Source: Bin22 sp965207275 (GTDB lineage: Bacteria; Chloroflexota; Dehalococcoidia; Lucifugimonadales; UBA3495). From it: 64,000 nt of DNA. The translations under genes were made by a program, and so were the position numbers. Below the pieces are notes generated by a model, which was not told where the DNA came from, ran no database searches, and was given only the letters and a program-made list of their open reading frames with translations. Of the stretch, positions 17,582-26,104 are shown in pieces. Location: contig CBDBMH010000002.1 in the NCBI GenBank assembly GCA_965207275.1, forward strand, positions 2,294,001 through 2,358,000, given 5' to 3'. The number at the start of each line of letters is the position of its first letter. Position 1 is the stretch's first letter.

Positions 17582-18850
17582 ATGAAGCTAGTTGTCGTTG
17601 GGACGGGTCAAGGCGGTTCCAATATCGCTGATGAATTCGTAGCCTTGGGGCAGTGGGTGTGGAATAATCGGAGGGTGCGAATATTCACCGGTACCGAATC
17701 CGACCCAATCGCCAAGGGCGTATTCGCAGTGAATTTGGGGGCCGGAGACCTATACGGTCTCGAGCATATCCCCCAGACGGATGACCATACCATCCTGCTG
17801 GGCACTACAGATGAATTCCGGGGCAGGGGCGCCGGAAAGGTGAACGCCGACGGCGCCGAGCAAGCCCGACGGGATTCCCGAAAGATTGTCTCCACCATCA
17901 GGGACCACGGGGATGTCTATTCCGCCGACGCCATTATGGTGATTGCGACCACCGCCGGCGGAACCGGCTCGGGTTCGGTGGGCGTCATCGTTGACGTTCT
18001 CAAGGAAGAATTCAAGAAGCCCGTATACGCCATGCTGGTGCTGCCTTTTGAGAACCAGTACGACGAGCCTGACAGCGTGATCAACACGGCAACCTGTCTG
18101 AAGAAGGTATTGGAAAACTCCAAGGCCGACTCGGTGTTCCTGGTTGACAACCAGAAATTCGCCCGCAAGCAGGATGCCATGGGCGTGAATTTCGCCACCA
18201 TCAACCGGAAGATCGCTGACTCATTCATGGATATCCTCTGCGTTGGCGAGGAAACAGACCGCCGCTTTATTGGCGAGGTTCTGGACGCCAACGACGTCAT
18301 CCGCATTCTGAAGGGCCCGACCGTTATCGGCGTAAGCCATGCCGCAGTGCCCATGAGCAGGAAGCCACGTTCCAGCGGACTGTTTGGCCGCATCCGGAAC
18401 AATGACCGGTCCCAGCAGCACTTCTCAGTGTCAAAGGCCCAGATCGAAAGGGCACAGACGGTTGTTACCCAGGCCCTGGCCGAGCTTTCCCTGGACTGCG
18501 AATACTACGAAGACGGGAAAGTGCTTTATGACGCCCAGCATGTGCTGGGTCTGTTCAGCGGTCCCGCAAACGAGGCGACCGAAGAGATCGTCGAGATGAT
18601 GGACAACACTTTCGCCGAACTGGTTCCAGGCGCCGGCCGCCGCAAGGGGACATACCCCGGGCGGACTTCAGACACCATCAGTGTCACCGCCATTGTGGCC
18701 AACATCGGAGAAGGTAAGGCCATGGACCGCATTGAATGGTTCTATCGCGAAGCCGCCAACATGATGAATACCTCTCGCGACCGGCGGGAAGGCCGGGGCA
18801 GGCGCTGGGAAGACATCTCCAAGCTGTCCGACGTACTGCCGAACCTTTAA
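17582..18850 (+). CDS. Tubulin/FtsZ-superfamily GTPase, non-canonical
   Basis: A 422-residue protein of the tubulin/FtsZ superfamily, cytoskeletal GTPases that polymerise. The N-terminal nucleotide loop is G-T-G-Q-G-G-S-N (residues 7-14). The tubulin signature is present as T-A-G-G-T-G-S-G (124-131). A T7-like segment, L-D-A-N-D-V near 234-239, keeps the acidic residues that trigger GTP hydrolysis in the neighbouring subunit. It lacks the canonical FtsZ N-terminus and the C-terminal FtsA/ZipA-binding peptide; its tail is basic, R-R-E-G-R-G-R-R-W. It is therefore probably not the division FtsZ but an FtsZ-like or CetZ-like paralogue (inference). The ATG at 17582 follows GAGGAGTAGGAG. A single-span membrane protein gene lies 69 bases downstream. 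Confidence 0.8.
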   Translation: MKLVVVGTGQGGSNIADEFVALGQWVWNNRRVRIFTGTESDPIAKGVFAVNLGAGDLYGLEHIPQTDDHTILLGTTDEFRGRGAGKVNADGAEQARRDSRKIVSTIRDHGDVYSADAIMVIATTAGGTGSGSVGVIVDVLKEEFKKPVYAMLVLPFENQYDEPDSVINTATCLKKVLENSKADSVFLVDNQKFARKQDAMGVNFATINRKIADSFMDILCVGEETDRRFIGEVLDANDVIRILKGPTVIGVSHAAVPMSRKPRSSGLFGRIRNNDRSQQHFSVSKAQIERAQTVVTQALAELSLDCEYYEDGKVLYDAQHVLGLFSGPANEATEEIVEMMDNTFAELVPGAGRRKGTYPGRTSDTISVTAIVANIGEGKAMDRIEWFYREAANMMNTSRDRREGRGRRWEDISKLSDVLPNL

Positions 18851-18866
18851 AGCTATGACAATGTTT

Positions 18867-18889
18867 GGCTCGGCAGAATTTGCCGAGCC
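18867..18889 (+). other. Intercistronic stem-loop
   Basis: GGCTCGGCA pairs with TGCCGAGCC (9 bp, GAATT loop) between the tubulin-like gene and its membrane partner. There is no T-tract, so it more likely stabilises the upstream mRNA end or tunes the two genes' ratio than terminates fully. Confidence 0.5.
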
Positions 18890-18919
18890 ACTGACGTTCC
18901 TGTAATTCTGGAGGAAACA

Positions 18920-19732
18920 TTGAGAGTCTCGAGAATGCCGGAGTATCGAGGTGGCTCCGGTTCACCTATCGTCTTGATTTTGGTATTGCTGGCCGTCCTG
19001 ATTGTCGGCGGCGTGGTCATTTTCCTGCTGCTGGGCGGCAACTCGGCCAGCCAGGATACCGTCCAGCCTACACCGGTTCCCGCCCCGGTGGTTCGAACTG
19101 ACCCGGCGATAATCCCCCAGCCCCAGCCTACCCCAATGCCGGTAGAGCCGGCGCCGCAGCAGGGTTCCTCCATGCCGGAACCCTTCCAGCCTCCCCAGGT
19201 GTTGTTCGGGGAAGTACTGGCACAAGGCTTCGTAGACCTGCAATTGCAGACCGGCCAGGTGCGAACCTTCTACACCTTCCAGGTGGATACCAGCACCCAG
19301 AACATCATCCTGTTTTTCGCTCTGTACGATCCCACAGGCCAGGCCATCAGCCGCTCTATAGTCGTGGAGGATTACAGCCAATCAGTCCTGATTGACAACG
19401 CGGAGCTTACGGTCTATTACCCCGATGCTCCGGCCACCGTGATCAGGTTTGACAAGGAAACGGGGACGGTCGAGTCCAGCCAGTTCTACACCACCCAGCC
19501 CCACGGGCCCGGGCTGTTCTCCTCGCAGATGCGGATAGCTCTGATCAAGCAGAACCTGCCGCTGTCCAGTGGAGACGGCAACATCGGCGCCGACATGCAG
19601 CTTGATCCCACCGGGGTGGCCGACCTTTCCGGCTACAGGGTTACGATCAATGACCCGGTGACCACCGAGACGGGCCTGACCGAAGTCCAGGCCATTATCG
19701 ACCAACTGGAGAGCCGCCGGCCCCGGTCCTAG
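18920..19732 (+). CDS. Single-span membrane protein with extracytoplasmic domain
   Basis: A 270-residue protein with a short cytoplasmic N-terminus containing basic residues, one membrane helix (about 16-38), a Pro/Gln/Val-rich linker (about 45-90) and a C-terminal beta-rich extracytoplasmic domain. No family is recognised; the domain resembles no cell-wall-binding motif I know. The start is TTG at 18920 with GGAGG five bases upstream. Downstream it is closed by a strong terminator, so it and the tubulin-like gene form a two-gene operon. A membrane anchor or signal transducer for the filament is a reasonable but untested role. Confidence 0.65.
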   Translation: MRVSRMPEYRGGSGSPIVLILVLLAVLIVGGVVIFLLLGGNSASQDTVQPTPVPAPVVRTDPAIIPQPQPTPMPVEPAPQQGSSMPEPFQPPQVLFGEVLAQGFVDLQLQTGQVRTFYTFQVDTSTQNIILFFALYDPTGQAISRSIVVEDYSQSVLIDNAELTVYYPDAPATVIRFDKETGTVESSQFYTTQPHGPGLFSSQMRIALIKQNLPLSSGDGNIGADMQLDPTGVADLSGYRVTINDPVTTETGLTEVQAIIDQLESRRPRS

Positions 19733-19769
19733 AGTTACCGCAAAGTCCAAGCAACCCAATTACAATGAT

Positions 19770-19803
19770 AACGCCGCGCTGAACAGCGCGGCGTTCATTT
19801 TTT
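19770..19803 (+). terminator. Rho-independent terminator
   Basis: AACGCCGCGCT pairs with AGCGCGGCGTT (11 bp, GAAC loop), then CATTTTTT. It closes the tubulin-like operon and faces the convergent panB gene. Confidence 0.92.
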
Positions 19804-19832
19804 CCTGGCCGAATCACCCAGGTAAGGGCCTC

Positions 19833-20669
19833 CTACAAGTCCCCCAATTCGTCCAGGATACTTTCGTCCAGAGTAAAGCTTTCAGCGGCCGTGGGGAATG
19901 AGCCGGCGCGAACGTCATCCGCGTATTGGGTAAAGGCCTCGTTTATTGCCTGGGCAAGGTTGGCATACCGCCTGGCGTGGCGGGGAACAAAGTCCGTGAA
20001 AAGCCCCAGCATGTCGTGGAGCACCTGAACCTGGCCGTCGCAGCCCGGGCCGGCCCCGATGCCAATGGTGGGGATGGTCAGCCGCTCGGTGATGAACCTG
20101 GCCAGTGGGGCAGGCACCAGTTCCAGGACCACGGCGTAAGCTCCGGCCGCCTCCACGGCAAGGGCATCCCGCACGATTTGCCGCGCCTGCTCGACGGAAC
20201 GGCCCCGCACCCGGTAGCCCCCAAAGGCATTGACCGACTGGGGAGTTACGCCGATATGGGCCATTACCGGTATGTCGCAGGCCACAATGTGCCGGATGGT
20301 GGGAGCGACGCTTTCACCACCCTCCAGCTTGACGGTGTGAGCGCCGCCCTCCTGGAGCAAGCGAGCCGCATTGCGCAGAGCCTGGGCGGGTTCCACCTGG
20401 TAGGTCATGAACGGCAGGTCGGCAATTATCAGGGAGCTTTTGTTTCCCCGTACTACCATCCTGGTGTGGTGGATGATGTCTTCCATGGTTACGGGAATGG
20501 TGGACTCGTAGCCCATCACAACCATGCCCAGGCTGTCGCCCACCAGGACCACCGGAATGCCCGCGGCGTCTGCCAGGGCGGCAGTGGTATAGTCATAGGC
20601 GGTAATCATGGGGATTCGCTCCCCCCGCTCCTTCATTTCGGCAAGCTGCCTGACGGTTGTTTTGGCCAT
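19833..20669 (-). CDS. panB: 3-methyl-2-oxobutanoate hydroxymethyltransferase (PanB)
   Basis: The first committed pantothenate (vitamin B5/CoA) enzyme; it transfers a hydroxymethyl group from 5,10-methylene-THF to ketoisovalerate to make ketopantoate. At 278 residues it has the usual length. Marks are T-A-Y-D-Y-T-T-A, V-G-D-S-L-G-M-V-V-M-G (metal-binding Asp), V-K-L-E-G-G, A-H-I-G-V-T-P-Q-S and the catalytic glutamate in V-L-E-L-V-P. The reading frame extends upstream into the next gene, but the ATG at 20669 with GGAGG two bases upstream is clearly the start. It lies five bases after the DUF2520 gene, in a three-gene operon. Confidence 0.96.
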   Translation of the reverse strand: MAKTTVRQLAEMKERGERIPMITAYDYTTAALADAAGIPVVLVGDSLGMVVMGYESTIPVTMEDIIHHTRMVVRGNKSSLIIADLPFMTYQVEPAQALRNAARLLQEGGAHTVKLEGGESVAPTIRHIVACDIPVMAHIGVTPQSVNAFGGYRVRGRSVEQARQIVRDALAVEAAGAYAVVLELVPAPLARFITERLTIPTIGIGAGPGCDGQVQVLHDMLGLFTDFVPRHARRYANLAQAINEAFTQYADDVRAGSFPTAAESFTLDESILDELGDL

Positions 20670-20674
20670 GCCTC

Positions 20675-21598
20675 CTACCCCTTGCCCATAGGATGGTGAA
20701 AACCGACTTCCATAACGGCCTGCCGGATGGCCGATTCTCCTTCCCTCCCCAGCCCCCGAGACCGGGCGAAGGGAAGTGATATCTCGGTCAGAGCGCCATA
20801 AAGGGCAGCCGCCGGCGGGTTGCGCCGCCCCAGTTCCTCCAGGTGCCTGCAGACGGTGGCAGCGTCCCCTCGCACCAGTGGACCCGTAGCGCTGGCGTCC
20901 GGCCCCTGCAGCGCGACATTCTCCAACGTGGCCCGGGACAGACACACCATGGCCTGCAACGCCTCTTGCTCGGAAAAGCCGCTTGCCCGCAGAGTTCCCA
21001 ACGCCGTCTGCAGCAGGGTAACCAGGTAACCGCAACCCAGGGTGGCCGCAGCGTGATATAGCGCCCGCTGATCGTCTCCCACGTCGACGGCCCTCCCTCC
21101 CAGGTCTTCCGTCAGTTCGGCCAGAAAATTCGCCAGGCCGCCCTCAGCGGAGATGGCGAAAGTGACGCCCTTGAGCCTCTCCACTGCCCGGTTCGGACTG
21201 TCAATGCCGGCGAATGTCTGGAAGGGATGAAACGCTCCCGTCTCAGCGTTCTGGTCGGCGGCCGGCTGCAAAAGATCTCTGCCCGACGCGCCGCAGCAAT
21301 GGACTACCTTCTGTCCGTTGCGCCACCGCAACGAGGCCGCCACCGGCTTGATGGCAGCGTCCGGCGTGGTAATGAAGACCAGGTCGGTGGCATCCGCAAC
21401 GTCCTGAGATGATTCCAGGGCTCGGCATCCAGGGATGGAAGCTGCCAGACCCTCTGCCGACCGTCGGGTGCGGCTGGAAACTGCCCGAACGTCATACCCT
21501 TTCCGGTGCAGGGCCAGGGCAAGTCCCGAACCCAGGGTTCCGGCGCCAATGAAACCAATACGCCAACTGCGGTTATCCAGTTCCATGTTCCAGTTCAC
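20675..21598 (-). CDS. Rossmann-like/DUF2520 dehydrogenase, probable ketopantoate-reductase-like
   Basis: A 307-residue protein with an N-terminal Rossmann fold (G-F-I-G-A-G-T-L-G-S-G-L-A near residue 14) and a C-terminal DUF2520 helical domain containing F-H-P-F-Q-T-F and L-Y-H-A-A-A-T-L-G. The family is related to ketopantoate/6-phosphogluconate dehydrogenases and often sits beside pan genes. Here it lies between an S58 peptidase and panB, so a role in reducing ketopantoate is plausible but unproven. A GTG at 21598 or ATG at 21586 can serve as start. Both overlap the end of the upstream gene, indicating translational coupling. Confidence 0.8.
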   Translation of the reverse strand: MNWNMELDNRSWRIGFIGAGTLGSGLALALHRKGYDVRAVSSRTRRSAEGLAASIPGCRALESSQDVADATDLVFITTPDAAIKPVAASLRWRNGQKVVHCCGASGRDLLQPAADQNAETGAFHPFQTFAGIDSPNRAVERLKGVTFAISAEGGLANFLAELTEDLGGRAVDVGDDQRALYHAAATLGCGYLVTLLQTALGTLRASGFSEQEALQAMVCLSRATLENVALQGPDASATGPLVRGDAATVCRHLEELGRRNPPAAALYGALTEISLPFARSRGLGREGESAIRQAVMEVGFHHPMGKG

Positions 21599-22562
21599 TT
21601 ATGGCCGGTATTCCTCCGAGGCCAGTGGCGGAGACGATGGCGCGAATAACCGCCTGGGCCGTTACTTCCACTGCCGCGGCCCCCAAGGGAGTCAGGTCGA
21701 CCGGAGGTTGACGAAGGTTTGTAGCCATGGCAAACATGGTGTCGCCATCGCGAGTGGTATGGCAGGGTCTGATGGCCAGGGCCAGGCCGTCGTGGCTGAC
21801 GCGGGCGAGCCAGTTGGCTTCTTCCTTGGTAAGTGTGGCGTCCGTCGCAATAATCCCAATGGTGGTGTTGCTCAAGGGCGGGGACGCTTGACTGGTTGCC
21901 TCCTCCTCCACGCCCAGCAGCGACTGAACCGTCGACTCCATGCCAGGCCGGTCCGGGTACCTGGGCCCGGCCAACTGTTGGCCCGTCCTGTGGTCCACCA
22001 CGTCACCCACAGCGTTAACTGCCACCAGGGCGGCTACCGTATTGCCATCGGGCAGGACCAGGGCAGCGCTGCCGATACCGCCTTTTACTGCCCGCTCCGG
22101 ACCCAGGACTTTGCCGACAGTAGCGCCTGTTCCGGCCCCCACCGATCCCTCGGCCACCGGTCCCGAACCTGCGGCCTGGGAGGCTGCGTAGCCGTCGTCC
22201 GGACCAGGGCGAACCTTGTCGGTAACCAGTCCCAGGTCGAACAGAATGGCCGAAGCCACGATAGGCACCACAGCCCTGCCCACCCGCACCCCGATATCCT
22301 GTTCCTCCAGGTACCGCATCACTCCGGAGGCGGCGTCAAGGCCGTAGGCGCTGCCGCCGCTGAGAACTACGGCATGCACGCGGTCAACACGCCGCATGGG
22401 CTGGAGCAGGTCAGTTTCCCGGGTGCCTGGGGAGCCGCCGCGCACATCCACGCCTCCCGACGCTCCGGCGCGGCAAAGGACAACAGTGCAGCCGGTGGCG
22501 TTGGCCAGATCGGTGTAATGCCCAACTTCCAGACCGGACACGGAGGTAAGGGTCGTGTTCAT
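21573..22562 (-). CDS. S58-family (DmpA/BapA-type) N-terminal nucleophile aminopeptidase
   Basis: A 329-residue self-processing aminopeptidase of peptidase family S58, which includes L-aminopeptidase/D-esterase DmpA and the beta-peptidyl aminopeptidases. Visible marks are L-S-G-G-S-A-Y-G-L-D-A-A-S-G near residue 68, G-A-G-T-G-A-T-V-G-K near 143, and S-N-T-T-I-G-I-I-A-T-D, where autocleavage before Thr233 would expose the nucleophile. The ATG at 22562 is used. It is first in the operon with DUF2520 and panB. Because S58 enzymes can release beta-alanine from peptides, it might feed pantothenate synthesis (inference). Confidence 0.85.
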   Translation of the reverse strand: MNTTLTSVSGLEVGHYTDLANATGCTVVLCRAGASGGVDVRGGSPGTRETDLLQPMRRVDRVHAVVLSGGSAYGLDAASGVMRYLEEQDIGVRVGRAVVPIVASAILFDLGLVTDKVRPGPDDGYAASQAAGSGPVAEGSVGAGTGATVGKVLGPERAVKGGIGSAALVLPDGNTVAALVAVNAVGDVVDHRTGQQLAGPRYPDRPGMESTVQSLLGVEEEATSQASPPLSNTTIGIIATDATLTKEEANWLARVSHDGLALAIRPCHTTRDGDTMFAMATNLRQPPVDLTPLGAAAVEVTAQAVIRAIVSATGLGGIPAISELEHGTG

Positions 22563-22627
22563 GCTTTGCCCTTTTCCAGCTTTATTGGACCATGCCTTAT
22601 TGCACCATGAAGGATGGTCGGAGGACA

Positions 22628-22660
22628 AAAAGAGAGCCGCGCCATTAACTGGCGCAGCCC
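22628..22660 (-). terminator. Terminator upstream of the pan operon
   Basis: On the minus strand GCGCCA pairs with TGGCGC around GTTAA, extended by about three pairs including one wobble, and is followed by CTCTTTTT. It would end transcription arriving from sbcD before the S58 gene. Confidence 0.6.
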
Positions 22661-22846
22661 TATTTGCTGCTGCAATAGACAATGACATTCGGTTTTGGCC
22701 GTCTCGGTCAACACTGGATCCCAGCGGCCCACCATGCCTGGAAAGAAGATGGCCGGTCAGTCCGGCAGCTAACCCCCCATTTCGGGTGGATTGCAAGGGG
22801 GAGTTTAAGGGCAGGGTATCCAGGTGTCAAGTTGATGGAGGGCAGG

Positions 22847-23030
22847 CAGGGCAATCGCGCCCTATCGAACTGTCCTCTGAGCGAAGCCGAAAAGTCTAAA
22901 ATCCATCCTACAAGCGTGCTTTCGGACCTGAAACCAGACCTGTGGGCAGGATTTTAGGCCCTTCGGCAGGCTCAGGGCGACATGACCGTTGTTCAAAGTA
23001 TCAGCCTGCATTTAAGGGGCGATTGCCCTG
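22847..23030. mobile_element. MITE-like element, copy A
   Basis: 184 bases bounded by CAGGGCAATCGC (22847-22858) and its inverted copy GCGATTGCCCTG (23019-23030). The interior is closely similar to copy B at 31799-31991, including the shared blocks CATCCTACAAGCGTGCTTTC and GATTTTAGGCCCTTCGGCAG. It encodes nothing. No clean target duplication is seen. The rest of the 22563-23121 gap is without features apart from the terminator. Confidence 0.65.
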
Positions 23031-23121
23031 GATGAAGGGGTTCCTCAACATGTGTGAGTTTTCCTCGGACTGGAATCGGCGATGCGCTTTTCAACCTGGA
23101 TATCGATGGCAACCGATGGAT

Positions 23122-24384
23122 TTATGAGAGCTCGCGTGAGGGCGGTTCGCCGGTCTCCACCTCGGCGATCAGCTCTTCAGCGTAGCGCAGGACCGTGTCC
23201 TTTCGCTGCGAGGAAGTTTCCTTTCCCTCGAGGAAGAGCCGGAGGGCCTGGAGGGGTTGCAGTCCCTCAGATTCATCGCTGGCGAGGCGGGTGCGGCGGG
23301 CGCCTTCCACATCGCGGCTGATGGCCGCGATGAAGTGGGCCGAGCGCAGGGCTTCACGAATTTCGCCTTCCCGCAGCAGGGGATCCGACGCCGCGGGCAG
23401 CCTGATGCGTACCCGCACGACCGCGTCGGCAACTTCCCGGCGTCCAATGGCACGCAGCACGACGGCAGTGGGGTCGGGTTCACCGGGAGCGATGGTCACG
23501 TCTATGGTGACGAAGCGGCGAGCATTAACGGGTTGAAAACTGAAGTCCGTAACCCGCTGACCCTGGGGAGCGGACGGGTCGAGGTCGACCACGCAGAAAC
23601 CCTTCTCGTCGGCCTCCTCGGAGAAATCGACACGCTGCAGGCTGCCGGAGTAGGCCATTATGGGATTCTCTCGCCGCAGCACCTGGTACTTGTGGATGTG
23701 CCCCAGGGCCACGTACTCCAGCTCGGGCCGGTGGAGGGCGCTGGCCAGGAGGACATGGTCGTTGCCCAGCATCATCGAGCGTTCGGTGCCCAGGGTGGAG
23801 CCGTTGACGGTGAGGTGGCCGGCGAGGATGGCGGGTATGCCAGGGTCCAGATCGCTGACTCTCTGGGCTATGGCTTCGGTCATACGGCTCTCTATTTCGG
23901 CCCGGACCTGGTCGATGGTGAGGCCCCGGGACTCCTCCCGGCTGATCAGGCGACCCCGGCGGGGCCAGGGCACGGCCACGACCTGGAGCGGGCCGGCCGG
24001 GGTGGCAACCTGGTAGGTCTGGAGATTGTCGCCGATGTAGACGTTGGGCACCTGCAGGGTGGGAAATATCTCGACGGCGTTGGCCCGGCTGCTGGCATTG
24101 GGAAGGTCGTGGTTGCCCACCAGGAGAAAGACGGGAATGCCAGCCGACGAAACGCGGTAGAGGCGGCTGGCAAATTCACGTTGATGGGTTTGGGAAGGGT
24201 CCCGGCCCTTGTAGGCGTCCCCGGCCAGCAGTAAAAGGTCGACGCGCTGGGTGACGGCATAGTCCACCACCTCGTCCAGAGCGGCCAGAAAGTCGGCCAG
24301 GCGGGTGGACAGGCCGGTGGCGGGGTCTAATCGCCCGTAGTTTTCCACGCCGATGTGCAGGTCTGAGAAGTGGAGTATTCGCAA
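23122..24384 (-). CDS. sbcD: Nuclease SbcD (Mre11-type DNA repair exonuclease)
   Basis: A 420-residue Mn-dependent phosphoesterase, the nuclease subunit of SbcCD, which processes hairpins and DNA ends. The phosphodiesterase motifs are all present: H-F-S-D-L-H-I-G (residue 5), L-L-A-G-D-A-Y-K-G, L-V-G-N-H-D, I-L-A-G-H-L-T-V and V-A-L-G-H-I-H-K. The C-terminal capping region follows. The length matches the family. The partner ATPase SbcC is not in the window, which is unusual because the two are commonly adjacent. The gene is monocistronic here, with a MITE-like element and a terminator downstream. Confidence 0.9.
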   Translation of the reverse strand: MRILHFSDLHIGVENYGRLDPATGLSTRLADFLAALDEVVDYAVTQRVDLLLLAGDAYKGRDPSQTHQREFASRLYRVSSAGIPVFLLVGNHDLPNASSRANAVEIFPTLQVPNVYIGDNLQTYQVATPAGPLQVVAVPWPRRGRLISREESRGLTIDQVRAEIESRMTEAIAQRVSDLDPGIPAILAGHLTVNGSTLGTERSMMLGNDHVLLASALHRPELEYVALGHIHKYQVLRRENPIMAYSGSLQRVDFSEEADEKGFCVVDLDPSAPQGQRVTDFSFQPVNARRFVTIDVTIAPGEPDPTAVVLRAIGRREVADAVVRVRIRLPAASDPLLREGEIREALRSAHFIAAISRDVEGARRTRLASDESEGLQPLQALRLFLEGKETSSQRKDTVLRYAEELIAEVETGEPPSRELS

Positions 24385-24604
24385 GGGTTCACCGCGCCGT
24401 CAGGTTTGCGCCGAGGGAAGATTCCAGTATAGCAGAAGGCGCGTTTTTTCCTTTATTGGCCACAAATAGGCAGGAAAGCGCCCCGATGAGGAACTTTCGG
24501 TAGACGATCAGCGCTGCCACGCCGTGAATTCCTAACCTTGACAGATTCCGGGTTTGTAATCAGTATTAGGAATATTCCAGAGCACGTCTTATTTCAGGTA
24601 TCCC

Positions 24605-26005
24605 TTGCTTAACATTAACCTAAGACCATCCCAGCTAACCATCGGAAGCCACCGGATACACTATGCCTGGGTAATAGTAATTGTAGGCGCGCTGATGCGC
24701 CTCAGTTCATCCAGTTTCCGCACCTCATCCAGCATCCTCATTCCCCGCCTGGTGGAGACCTTCGGGTGGAGCTACGGCATGGTGGGCGGCGCCTTCGCCC
24801 TCCAGTGGGTGGTGTCGGGCATGTTCGGGCCGCCGGCCGGATGGCTGGGGGACCGGTTCGGGGTGCGAATCGCCATGCTGGTGGGAGCGGGCCTGTTCGT
24901 CCTGGGCATGGTGCTGACCGCCACGGTAACCAACATCTGGCTATTCTATCTCTACTTCGGAATTGTCCTCAGTGCGGCCATGGGGATTTTCCAGGTGCCC
25001 CTGACTGCCGCCATAACCCAGTGGTTCCACCGGCACCTGGGCTTGGGCATGGGGGTGCTGCAAGCCTCCCAGGGCCTGGGACCCCTGGTGGCGGTGCCCA
25101 TCATCGTCCTGATAATCGAACTATTTGGGGGTGGCGAAGCAGGACTGCGGGCTGCTTTCTGGGTGCCTGGCATCATTGGCGGCGTGATGATGCTGTTGCT
25201 GATTCGCCTGTTCTACACCGAGCCGGCCTCCATCGGCCTGAGGCCCCTGGGAGCGTCAGAGACGGAACCCATACGCCGGTTGCAGAGCGGGCCGGCGGCC
25301 AAGATGAGGGCCAAGGTATTCGTGAAGCAGGTGCAGAGCACCTTCGCCTTCTGGAACCTGATCGGCATCCACTACTGGGGCTGCGCCGGCCACGCCATAG
25401 TCATGGTGTTTATCGTGGCCATGGCGGAAGAAGTCGGCATTTCCACCGCCCTGGCCGCCGGAGTTTTTCTCACCCTGTCGGTATCCAGCACGCTGACCAG
25501 GTTCGCGGTGCCGGTGCTGGCGGACCACCTGGGCAGCAAGGGCGTCATGGGCGTCTGTTTCTTCCTGCAGGTGGCCCCGGTGGCCCTGCTGTTCTTCGCC
25601 GACAGCGTGTGGATGTTCTACCTGTTTGCGGTGCTGTTTGGCATCGGTTTCGGCGGGGAGATGACGGCCTTCCCCATCATCAACCGGCAGTACTACGGCA
25701 ACGCGCCCATCGGAACCACCTACGGTTACCAGATGATGGGCGCCGGGGTGGGCATGGCTTCGGGCGCGGCCATTGGAGGGTTGCTCCGGGACTTCACCGA
25801 AGGGTGGACCTACCCATCCTTCATAGTGTCGGGGGACTTTACGGCTACCATCGCCGCCTCCCTGATACTCAGCGCCGTTGGGGTGGTTTCCATCGCGCTG
25901 CTGCCCAACACGGGACACCATCAGTTGCCGGACTGGGAGGAATCACTGCCCGACGAATTTCGCAGCAATACCCAACCGGAACGGAGCGGAGCGGCGGGGG
26001 ATTAA
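24605..26005 (+). CDS. MFS transporter, OFA/monocarboxylate-like
   Basis: A 466-residue major facilitator with about 12 helices. The first loop motif is G-W-L-G-D-R-F-G-V-R, the cytoplasmic central loop lies around residues 215-245, and a second D-H-L-G-S-K-G loop falls in the C-terminal half. The opening H-Y-A-W-V-I-V-I-V-G-A-L-M-R and F-G-W-S-Y-G-M-V-G-G-A-F resemble the oxalate/formate and monocarboxylate subgroup. The start is TTG at 24605 with a weak AGGT upstream, so the N-terminus could shift. A hydantoinase gene follows after 99 bases; the transporter may import its substrate (inference). Confidence 0.85.
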   Translation: MLNINLRPSQLTIGSHRIHYAWVIVIVGALMRLSSSSFRTSSSILIPRLVETFGWSYGMVGGAFALQWVVSGMFGPPAGWLGDRFGVRIAMLVGAGLFVLGMVLTATVTNIWLFYLYFGIVLSAAMGIFQVPLTAAITQWFHRHLGLGMGVLQASQGLGPLVAVPIIVLIIELFGGGEAGLRAAFWVPGIIGGVMMLLLIRLFYTEPASIGLRPLGASETEPIRRLQSGPAAKMRAKVFVKQVQSTFAFWNLIGIHYWGCAGHAIVMVFIVAMAEEVGISTALAAGVFLTLSVSSTLTRFAVPVLADHLGSKGVMGVCFFLQVAPVALLFFADSVWMFYLFAVLFGIGFGGEMTAFPIINRQYYGNAPIGTTYGYQMMGAGVGMASGAAIGGLLRDFTEGWTYPSFIVSGDFTATIAASLILSAVGVVSIALLPNTGHHQLPDWEESLPDEFRSNTQPERSGAAGD

Positions 26006-26104
26006 GCGCGTCAGACGGGGCCTTGCGGAGTGGTTTATCATAGTAGGGACACCGGGTTCGGGTCCGAGAGCACATGCGCATAACGGGTAGCAAGGAGGGG
26101 TAGC

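Noticed and set aside
19833..21035. A longer PanB reading from 21035
   Set aside because: The added 122 residues are antisense-like filler overlapping the DUF2520 gene in another frame; the family start with GGAGG is at 20669.
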